A stretch of DNA of 5,872 nt from an uncultured Collinsella sp. (GTDB taxonomy: Bacteria; Actinomycetota; Coriobacteriia; Coriobacteriales; Coriobacteriaceae). Both the position numbers and the translations under genes were made by a program. The notes beneath the pieces were generated by a model. That model saw nothing but the letters and a program-made list of their open reading frames with translations, ran no database searches and had not been told where the DNA came from. The stretch spans positions 1 to 5,872 of the forward strand of contig UQIL01000051.1 in the NCBI GenBank assembly GCA_900541025.1. The letters are read 5' to 3'. Shown piece by piece: positions 1 through 5,377 of this stretch; within the stretch, counting starts at the first letter, position 1; every line of letters begins with the position of its first letter.

Positions 1-141
1 GGCATAGCTCCGCCGGTCTTCTGGGTACTTTAGCATACTAGAGTGTTTGCGGGGAAAATCCTTGTCCGCAGCTCACACCGTATTCATTTGGAAACATAGG
101 GGCAGACGCTCAGCTAAATCTGACGATTATCTAGGCCAACC

Positions 142-187
142 AGAAACCATATCCCGTTTTTCGTCTAAAAACTGGGGTGCAGTTTCC
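142..187. repeat. Inverted repeat pair related to the downstream array
   Basis: AGAAACCATATCCCG (142-156) and TGGGGTGCAGTTTCC (173-187) are imperfect inverted copies whose starts lie 31 bp apart with a 16-base spacer. The same geometry and a similar motif occur in the array at 5082-5263. The spacer adds its own perfect arms, GTTTTT (156-161) and AAAAAC (167-172). RNA or single-stranded DNA could therefore form a long hairpin around a CGTCT loop, with one bulged T at 173. The left copy matches the array consensus at 13 of 15 positions, two of them unconstrained. The right copy matches less well but is close to array unit 6 (13 of 15 after reverse complement). Whether it is a true family member or a chance hairpin needs a genome-wide comparison. 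Confidence 0.5.
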
Positions 188-274
188 GCTGAGGACTATC
201 CGAACTGCTTCTGCAGCGGCTGTTTTGGCTCCGGGACCGCGTCAATCGCATATCTTTATGGCGCCTTTATCCTA

Positions 275-300
275 CACATGTTGTATAACTACCAAATGTG
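275..300. promoter_or_regulatory. Dyad overlapping the promoter, possible operator
   Basis: CACAT-g-TTG (275-283) and CAAATGTG (293-300) form an eight-pair inverted repeat with one extra base on the left and a nine-base centre. It covers the candidate -35 element and most of the promoter spacer, which is where a repressor dimer would block RNA polymerase. Efflux-type RND pumps are often controlled by TetR- or MarR-type repressors, so this is a reasonable operator candidate. No regulator gene is in the window, and the link is inference. Confidence 0.35.
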
Positions 301-309
301 GAATATAAC
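281..309 (+). promoter_or_regulatory. Candidate sigma-70-type promoter for the operon
   Basis: The -35-like TTGTAT (281-286) is followed after exactly 17 bases by the -10-like TATAAC (304-309). The -10 matches TATAAT at five of six positions; the -35 is weak (TTG only). Transcription would begin near 316, giving a leader of about 34 bases before the TTG start at 350. The spacing and the A/T-rich context support the call. A second TATAAC at 284-289 has no recognisable -35 partner. Confidence 0.5.
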
Positions 310-337
310 AAAGAGCAAAACATAGGCTGAGCGTTAT

Positions 338-342
338 GGAGG
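338..342 (+). promoter_or_regulatory. Ribosome binding site that sets the transporter start
   Basis: GGAGG at 338-342 is a strong Shine-Dalgarno sequence. It lies seven bases before the TTG at 350 but only one base before the in-frame TTG at 344. The spacing therefore favours 350 as the real start and leaves 344 as an unlikely alternative. Confidence 0.75.
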
Positions 343-349
343 ATTGAGG

Positions 350-2476
350 TTGAAAGAGAAGCTATTTCGATGGGTCGTGAAGCACCGCAAACCCATCATC
401 GCGTTCTATGCGGTGGCAGCACTGGTATGCCTGTTCCTGCGCCAGTTTGTAGGCGTTAACTACGACATTACGAGCTATCTGCCCGACGAAGCGGCGTCGA
501 CCGTCGCTCTGAATACCATGGGTGATGAGTTTGAGGGTGACATTCCCAACTGTCGCGTTATGGTGCCCAATGTCTCGATCGCTCAGGCGCTCAAATACAA
601 GGACAAAATCAAAAAGGTCGACGGCGTCGAGGAGGTCCTATGGCTTGACGACGCGGCAGATATCGATCAGCCGCTTGCCACGCAAGACAAAGACACCGTT
701 GAGACCTATTACAAAAAGAACAACGCCCTGTTTACGGTGACGGTTAATTCCGAAAAGGAGATCGAGGCAACCGACGCTATTCGAGATATCGTGGGCGACG
801 AGGGCGCCATTACGGGCTCGGCCATGTCTAACGCGCTCGCCACCACATCGACCGAGCAGCAGATCAGCATTATCACGGTCGCTGTCATAGCGATTATCTT
901 CGTGATTCTGGTCATCACGACTACCAGCTGGGCCGAACCCATCCTGGTGCTGCTGGGCCTGGGCGTCTCGGTGTTTATCAACTGGGGCACCAACCTCATC
1001 TTTGGCGAGATTAGCTTTGTCACCAACTCTGCGGGCTCCATTTTGCAGGTTGCCATCGCGCTGGACTTCTCGGTCTTTTTGCTGCACCGCTTTAACGAGG
1101 AGCGTGGCCGCCACGGCAGCGTTGCCGAAGACATGGTGCAGTCGTGCTGCCTGTCCTCGGTCGCCGTGTTTTCGAGCGGTTGCACGGTCTGCATCGGCTT
1201 TATCGCGCTTGCCGCCATGCAGTTTAAGATCGGCCCCGACCTTGGTCTTGCCCTTGCAAAGGGTATCGCCATCAGCCTGGTATCGGTCTTTACCTTTGTT
1301 CCTTCGATGTTCGTTCAGTTCGATGGCTTTGTGCAAAAATCGCAGCACAGGCCCTTTGTCCCGCCGCTGGGTAAGTTCGCCCGTCTGGTGCTCAAGGTCT
1401 GTATCCCCGCTGCCGTCGTGATCCTCGCCGTGGTTTACCCTGCGCGTGTGGCATCGACCTCCAGCGATATCACGTACTACTACGGCACTTCGCACATTTT
1501 TGGTTCGGATACGCGGCTTGGTCAGGATATGGACAAGGTCAAGGAGGTCTTTGGCAACTCCGATACCTACGTTGTGCTCGTTCCCCGTGGAGAGGTGAGC
1601 GAGGAGCAGGCACTCTCCAATGAGCTCAAGGCGCTCCCCGAGGTCAAGTCCATCCAGAGCTATGTTGACGTTGCGAGTCCCTATATCCCCACGGGCATGG
1701 CCGAAAAGGACACGCTCGATCTGGTGGAGGGAGAGCACTACAGCCGTTTGGTGCTCACGGTTACCGCGCCCTACGAGGGTCCGAGTACATTTAAGCTGGT
1801 CAAGAAGATTCGTTGTATCGCGGACAAACATTATCCGGGTAAGGCAATGCTCGCCGGCGAGGGCGTGAGCACCACCGACCTTAAGGACACCATCACCGTC
1901 GATAAGGGCAAGGTCGACCTCATCGCCGTCGTGGCCGTGTTCGCGGTCTTGCTGCTGGCCACCAAGTCGCTGAGCCTGCCGATCATCTTGGTGCTCGTGA
2001 TTGAGACCTCGATCTGGATCAACTTTGCTGCACCGCTCTACACCGGTATGCACGAGTTCTTCCTCGCCTACTTAATTGTGAGCTCCATCCAGCTGGGCGT
2101 TGCCGTCGACTACGGCATCCTGATTGCTGACCGCTATCGTGAGGACCGCGTGACCATGCATAAGCGCGAAGCGCTACTCGAGACCATGGAAGCTTGCACG
2201 ATTCCTGTTTTGACCTCTGGATCGGTTCTGCTGATCAGTGGCTTCCTGATCCATGCGATCTCGAGCCACGGCGTGCTCAAGCAGATCGGCTGGTTCCTGG
2301 GCGTCGGCGTGAGCATCTCCCTAGTCGCCGTACTCTTTGCGCTGCCGGGTTTCCTGTATGTGCTCGATAGCCTCATCGGCAAGACCACGCTCAAAGCTCA
2401 TTTTTTGCCCAAGGATGCCCAGGATCCGGTTTCGGATACCACCGAGGCATCGGCTGCGGACGGCTCCGCTCAGTAA
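350..2476 (+). CDS. RND superfamily transporter, MMPL family (12 TM)
   Basis: Integral membrane pump of the RND/MMPL type, presumably driven by the proton gradient. Residues are counted from TTG 350 (708 aa). The layout is the classic duplicated RND one: TM1 at about 15-33, an extracytoplasmic loop to about 170, TM2-TM6 (about 171-323), TM7 (about 344-364), a second loop to about 521, TM8-TM12 (about 522-673), and a polar tail of about 30 residues. TM4 carries LDFSVFLLHRF and TM10 carries VDYGILIADRY, the positions of the Asp-Tyr proton-relay pairs of MmpL3-like pumps; here TM4 has Asp-Phe (D239-F240) and TM10 keeps Asp-Tyr (D587-Y588). Both loops are short (about 140-160 residues), unlike tripartite Gram-negative RND pumps, and fit MMPL proteins of Gram-positive bacteria. 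The next gene follows after 32 bases, so they are probably one operon. The substrate is unknown; lipid, peptide or drug export are all possible. Confidence 0.9.
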   Translation: MKEKLFRWVVKHRKPIIAFYAVAALVCLFLRQFVGVNYDITSYLPDEAASTVALNTMGDEFEGDIPNCRVMVPNVSIAQALKYKDKIKKVDGVEEVLWLDDAADIDQPLATQDKDTVETYYKKNNALFTVTVNSEKEIEATDAIRDIVGDEGAITGSAMSNALATTSTEQQISIITVAVIAIIFVILVITTTSWAEPILVLLGLGVSVFINWGTNLIFGEISFVTNSAGSILQVAIALDFSVFLLHRFNEERGRHGSVAEDMVQSCCLSSVAVFSSGCTVCIGFIALAAMQFKIGPDLGLALAKGIAISLVSVFTFVPSMFVQFDGFVQKSQHRPFVPPLGKFARLVLKVCIPAAVVILAVVYPARVASTSSDITYYYGTSHIFGSDTRLGQDMDKVKEVFGNSDTYVVLVPRGEVSEEQALSNELKALPEVKSIQSYVDVASPYIPTGMAEKDTLDLVEGEHYSRLVLTVTAPYEGPSTFKLVKKIRCIADKHYPGKAMLAGEGVSTTDLKDTITVDKGKVDLIAVVAVFAVLLLATKSLSLPIILVLVIETSIWINFAAPLYTGMHEFFLAYLIVSSIQLGVAVDYGILIADRYREDRVTMHKREALLETMEACTIPVLTSGSVLLISGFLIHAISSHGVLKQIGWFLGVGVSISLVAVLFALPGFLYVLDSLIGKTTLKAHFLPKDAQDPVSDTTEASAADGSAQ

Positions 2477-2493
2477 CGTTTTACAAAGCAGTT

Positions 2494-2500
2494 GGAAGGA
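2494..2500 (+). promoter_or_regulatory. Ribosome binding site of the heptad-repeat gene
   Basis: GGAAGGA lies eight bases upstream of the ATG at 2509, within the 32-base gap after the transporter stop codon. It supports that start. No promoter or terminator is seen in the gap, which supports co-transcription. Confidence 0.75.
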
Positions 2501-2508
2501 ATACCGCA

Positions 2509-4938
2509 ATGCATACCCATACCACTGATACCGCTTCGAAAGAGCTCAAAGCCCAACGCGATCTTGTACGTCGTCCCCATAAGCGCATCGCTGCGCTCGC
2601 TCTTGCCGCCGGTCTGACCGTGGCCCTTACCGTTCCCGGTGCCGTTGTGTTCGCCGACGGCGTAGGGTCGACGAGCGCTGCCTCGGCTACGAGTGAACAG
2701 ATGGCGACGGACTCCGATAACAGCACGCCGGGATATAAGAAAAACCAGGTCGTATACGTCAAAACCGATGCCGACGGCAATCGCACGGGTGTTTACGTGG
2801 TCAATAGCTTCGAGGCCAATAAGGGCGTCAAGATCGACGATGCCGGCACCTATAACAAAGTGACCAACCTATCGACGACTCAAAAACTAACGGACGACAG
2901 CGGGTCGGTTGCCGTTACGGGCCAGGGAGTGCAGGACTTTGTCTACCAGGGCGATCTGGACAAGAACACTCAGATGCCGTGGAACGTCACCGTAGCATAC
3001 CAGCTCGATGGCCGCGATATCGACGCCAAGGATTTGGCGGGCAAGAGCGGCAAGCTCACCATGAAGCTCAAGGTCGAAAAGAATGACGACTATACCGGTG
3101 GCGATTATGCCGATAACTACCTGGTTCAGATTACCGGTCAGCTTAAGGATGCCGAGGCACACGATATTGAGGCTGAGGGCGCCACGGTTGCTGCCAACGG
3201 CTCCAACACGCAGCTTACCTACATGGTGATTCCCGGCAGCACCGGAGACTACACCATTACGACCGATGTTGAGGATTTTGAGTTTGATGGCTGGCAGATT
3301 GTCGGCGTGCCGCTGAATCTTGCCATCGATGTGGACTCGAGCAGCATGGATACGAGCCAGCTCGTGGAGCTCTCCAACGGTATTGCTACGGCCAATAGCG
3401 GTGCTGGCCAGGTTGCCGACGGTGTCAAGACGCTCGCGGCCTCGCTTGCCACGGCCAATACCGGTGCCGGCACGCTGTCCAGTGGCGCCGCTGCGCTCGC
3501 GGCGGGTACGAGTCAGCTCAACGCGCAGGTCCCCACGCTGGTCGAAGGCGTGAGCAACCTTAATGCCGGTGCCGAGGGGGTTAATGCCGGTGCCGTGCAG
3601 CTTAAGGGCGGTGCGTCCGATCTTTCGGCGGGCCTTTCCAAGCTGCAGGGGAGCGCACAGCAGATCTCGGGCGGCATAAGTGGAATTGCCGCTGGGTCCG
3701 ATACGTACGTCGACGCGCTGACGCTGGGCAAGCAGGCTCAGGAGGCAAACCTTGCCAAGGCGCAGGCTGCGGCCAAGGCGGCCCAGGACGCCGTGACCGC
3801 TACGTCGGGCAACGCCTACAGCGCGCTGTACGGGCCGCAGGGTCTTACGGCGGCGCTCAGCGGCGAGGGGCAGTACCTTGCCGGTGCACAGCAGGCGCTC
3901 GGCGGGGCAAAGCAGGCCGCGAGCGCCATGGGCAACGATGCGGCAAAGGCTAACGCCGAGAGCGCAAAGGCTGGCGCCGAGAGCACCGTTGCATCTATTG
4001 CCGCTGCCAAGGCGGCGGTCGCCGATGCTCAGGACGCGCTGGATAACGCGGCCGATCTCGACTCCGCCAAGGCTGCGGCAGCCAAGCTAAGCGAGGCTAC
4101 GGCACAGCTGGATGCCGCCACCGCAAGTGCCGGCAGTGCTGCTACCAGCGCGGGTGCCGCCGCCACGGCGGCATCGAGCGCCGATGCGACGGGTCTTACC
4201 GCGCTTCTCGATTCTGCATCCAATGCCGTTGCGGGCGCGCAGGGTCTTAACACGCAGGTGTCGCAGGGCCTTAAGGGTGCCGAGTCCATGTTTGGCACGC
4301 TTACCGATCAGGTTACGACTTTGGCCCAGGCGGCCGGCGCCCAGGGCGGCGCCCAGGGTGCCGTCACCGCGCTCGATAGCGCCATTCAGGGCTACACCAC
4401 TGTCCAGGATGGCCAACAGCTGAGCCTGGCCGGAGCCATCGCCTATATGAACAGCGCGATCAACCCGGCAAACCCCACGGCCGTGAACCCCGGTCTTGTC
4501 GCCGGTGTTGGCTCTGCAGCAACGGGCGCGGGTCAGCTGAGCGATGGCGCCGCGGCTCTTGCCGCGGGCACCGACCAGCTTGCTGCGGGCACACAGCAGC
4601 TCAACGGTGCCACGCCCGCGCTTGCCAACGGCGCATCACAGCTCAACAACGGTGCGGCGCAGCTCAAGACAGGTGCTGCTAGCCTTGCTAGCGGCATGAA
4701 TCTTCTCTCCTCGGGTGCAGGTACGCTTGCCAGCGGCGCATCCGAGCTCGGCAACGGCATGCAGGAGCTTACCGACCGAACGAGCAATCTCGATACTCAG
4801 GTCATCGACACCGTTAAGGACAAGATCGAGGAAATGCTCAACCCCGGCTTTACGCCGACGGACTTTGTCAACGGCGAGCAGGGCGGACATATAAATCGCG
4901 TGCAGTTTATCTATATGACGGGCGCGATCAGCAAGTAG
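2509..4938 (+). CDS. Secreted YhgE/Pip-related xxxLxxG heptad-repeat protein
   Basis: Exported partner protein of 809 residues. Residues 1-49 look like a Sec signal peptide: basic stretch RRPHKR (21-26), hydrophobic core about 27-48, likely cleavage after VFA (49). Residues about 75-280 form a Tyr/Val/Asp-rich, beta-type domain (VYVKTDADGN, MPWNV, LAGKSGKL, DVEDFEFDGW), which I recall from heptad-repeat proteins next to MMPL pumps in Firmicutes. Residues 285-396 and 674-750 are xxxLxxG heptads, the repeat found in YhgE/Pip proteins. Between them, residues 401-570 are about 38% Ala and probably helical. The C-terminus ends in VQFIYMTGAISK with no membrane segment, LPxTG motif or charged anchor, and the protein has no Cys, so it is not a lipoprotein. 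It probably forms an elongated rod outside the membrane that works with the upstream pump; that role is inferred from the pairing. Full YhgE/Pip proteins have several membrane segments, which are absent here. Confidence 0.85.
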   Translation: MHTHTTDTASKELKAQRDLVRRPHKRIAALALAAGLTVALTVPGAVVFADGVGSTSAASATSEQMATDSDNSTPGYKKNQVVYVKTDADGNRTGVYVVNSFEANKGVKIDDAGTYNKVTNLSTTQKLTDDSGSVAVTGQGVQDFVYQGDLDKNTQMPWNVTVAYQLDGRDIDAKDLAGKSGKLTMKLKVEKNDDYTGGDYADNYLVQITGQLKDAEAHDIEAEGATVAANGSNTQLTYMVIPGSTGDYTITTDVEDFEFDGWQIVGVPLNLAIDVDSSSMDTSQLVELSNGIATANSGAGQVADGVKTLAASLATANTGAGTLSSGAAALAAGTSQLNAQVPTLVEGVSNLNAGAEGVNAGAVQLKGGASDLSAGLSKLQGSAQQISGGISGIAAGSDTYVDALTLGKQAQEANLAKAQAAAKAAQDAVTATSGNAYSALYGPQGLTAALSGEGQYLAGAQQALGGAKQAASAMGNDAAKANAESAKAGAESTVASIAAAKAAVADAQDALDNAADLDSAKAAAAKLSEATAQLDAATASAGSAATSAGAAATAASSADATGLTALLDSASNAVAGAQGLNTQVSQGLKGAESMFGTLTDQVTTLAQAAGAQGGAQGAVTALDSAIQGYTTVQDGQQLSLAGAIAYMNSAINPANPTAVNPGLVAGVGSAATGAGQLSDGAAALAAGTDQLAAGTQQLNGATPALANGASQLNNGAAQLKTGAASLASGMNLLSSGAGTLASGASELGNGMQELTDRTSNLDTQVIDTVKDKIEEMLNPGFTPTDFVNGEQGGHINRVQFIYMTGAISK
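3361..3696 (+). repeat. Heptad block 1 (16 xxxLxxG repeats)
   Basis: Residues 285-396 of the secreted protein run as 16 uninterrupted seven-residue units. Position 7 is Gly in 13 of 16 (exceptions Ser312, Gln340, Ser382), and position 4 is Leu, Val or Ile in 14 of 16. A 14-residue super-repeat is visible (IATANSGAGQVADG and LATANTGAGTLSSG). At DNA level TTAATGCCGGTGCCG occurs at 3560 and again at 3581, exactly one heptad (21 bp) apart, a trace of recent repeat expansion. Confidence 0.85.
4528..4758 (+). repeat. Heptad block 2 (11 xxxLxxG repeats)
   Basis: Residues 674-750 make 11 consecutive heptads. All 11 have Leu at position 4, and 10 have Gly at position 7 (Ala701 is the exception). The block is more regular than block 1 and out of heptad phase with it: the distance from Gly396 to Gly680 is not a multiple of seven. 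The two blocks therefore look like two separate segments flanking the Ala-rich insert, not one interrupted run. Confidence 0.85.
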
Positions 4939-4950
4939 GCAGCCGCGCCC
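4920..4950 (+). other. Hairpin spanning the stop codon of the heptad gene
   Basis: GGGCGCG (4920-4926) and CGCGCCC (4944-4950) are perfect 7-bp inverted arms with a 17-base loop that contains the TAG stop (4936-4938). No T-run follows, so it is not a standard terminator by itself. It could act with the hairpin at 4986 or protect the mRNA 3' end, or it could be chance in GC-rich DNA. Confidence 0.35.
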
Positions 4951-4985
4951 TTGTGGCGATTGGCATCGATAGCAAGTTATGAGGG

Positions 4986-5022
4986 GAGGGGCCGTCGGGC
5001 ATTGTCTCGGCAGCCCCTCTTT
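4986..5022 (+). terminator. Probable Rho-independent terminator of the + strand operon
   Basis: GAGGGGC (4986-4992) pairs perfectly with GCCCCTC (5013-5019). The stem continues inward past one C/A mismatch through further pairs (G-C, T/G wobble, C-G, G-C). It lies 47 bases after the stop codon and is followed by TTT (5020-5022). The short T-run makes it a modest terminator by sequence, but its position and stem strength fit the end of the two-gene operon. Confidence 0.6.
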
Positions 5023-5081
5023 GCTGTCAGCGGCCACTTCGCGTCTTTGCAGAAGCTGTACCGCAAGATTTGTGTTTGGAA

Positions 5082-5263
5082 GGAGACGCGCTTTCTGCAA
5101 GGGGCGGAGCGCGGAAAGCATGTCCCGGATTTGATGCTCGGAACGGGATGAGCTTTCCGGATCGGACCCCAAGCGGAAAGCGCGTCCCGTTTCGGGGCTT
5201 CAGAATGGGACGCATCCGGAAACCGCATCCCACTCTGAGCCGAAATTCCGGGATGAGATTTCC
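5082..5263. repeat. Phased array of alternating inverted 15-bp repeats
   Basis: Seven copies of a motif close to GGAAANCNCRTCCCG alternate strictly in orientation: 5082-5096 (-), 5113-5127 (+), 5144-5158 (-), 5175-5189 (+), 5206-5219 (-, degenerate), 5218-5232 (+), 5249-5263 (-). Starts are exactly 31 bp apart for 5082, 5113, 5144, 5175 and 5206, and again for 5218 to 5249, with 16-base spacers of different sequence. Neighbouring copies pair almost fully; units 3 and 4 form 13 Watson-Crick pairs, one wobble and one mismatch. Each unit can pair with either neighbour, so alternative hairpins exclude one another. The array lies between the facing terminators of two convergent genes and has no credible reading frame. 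It resembles REP/BIME-type interspersed elements in layout, but I do not recognise the family and see no transposase. Confidence 0.85.
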
Positions 5264-5293
5264 GCCGAGGACACCCTGCGCCGACGGCAACGC

Positions 5294-5326
5294 AAAAAGG
5301 GCGCCCGCGCGAATGCGGACGCCCTT
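5294..5326 (-). terminator. Strong Rho-independent terminator of the SIS gene
   Basis: Read on the - strand, AAGGGCGTCCGC (5326-5315) pairs with GCGGGCGCCCTT (5308-5297) over 12 positions with a single T/G wobble and the six-base loop ATTCGC. A run of five T follows (5298-5294, the last two stem bases included). The stem starts 51 bases after the SIS stop codon. No T-run follows on the + strand side, so it should work mainly in the - direction. Confidence 0.9.
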
Positions 5327-5377
5327 GTGTAGGGTCGAGATATCAACCAGCCAAGATATCGGCCCTGCGGCCAGCTC

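Larger units (their letters stand above)
1..343. other. Intergenic region upstream of the transporter operon
   Basis: No convincing gene is seen here. The one long open frame (TTG at 47 to TAG at 325) uses ATA, AGA, AGG and CTA codons that are rare in the neighbouring genes, has no good ribosome binding site, and overlaps an inverted repeat and the likely promoter. The stretch is visibly more A/T-rich than the genes, as expected for a regulatory region. It contains a 46-bp inverted pair (142-187), a second short inverted repeat (CCGCTG at 186-191 against CAGCGG at 214-219), and the promoter/operator region from 275 to 309. Confidence 0.6.

Noticed and set aside
53..68. GGAAAATCCTTGTCCG as an extra copy of the array motif
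   Set aside because: It matches poorly, needs a gap, and is not in the 31-bp step from the pair at 142.
47..325. Open frame of 92 codons starting at TTG 47
   Set aside because: Codon use (ATA, AGA, AGG, CTA) differs from the neighbouring genes, there is no good ribosome binding site, it resembles no family I know, and it overlaps the inverted pair and the promoter.
344..349. TTG at 344 as start of the transporter
   Set aside because: It leaves only one base between GGAGG and the start; TTG 350 has a seven-base gap and still precedes the basic N-terminus and TM1.
638..2053. 471-codon open frame antisense to the transporter
   Set aside because: Its protein is rich in His, Arg, Asp and Gly with no domain or membrane segment, as expected of a shadow of a high-GC gene; the + strand frame is clearly the real gene.
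2569..2586. Twin-arginine (Tat) signal in RRPHKR
   Set aside because: The residues after the Arg pair do not fit the Tat consensus, and the hydrophobic core begins after a further Lys-Arg, typical of a Sec signal.
5051..5065. An eighth array unit at the expected 31-bp step upstream of 5082
   Set aside because: The position is right but the sequence matches the consensus at only a few positions, no better than chance.
5082..5263. CRISPR array
   Set aside because: Repeats are only ~15 bp, degenerate and in alternating orientation with 16-base spacers; CRISPR repeats are longer, near identical and all in one direction, and no cas gene is present.
5027..5290. Several short open frames across the repeat array on both strands
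   Set aside because: They are created by the repeats; the 31-bp period shifts frame at each unit, so no repeated peptide is preserved and no ribosome binding sites fit.
5339..5372. Two GATATC sites and GGCC-ctgc-GGCC downstream of the SIS stop codon
   Set aside because: Short palindromes of this size occur by chance, and no further structure or T-run supports a function.
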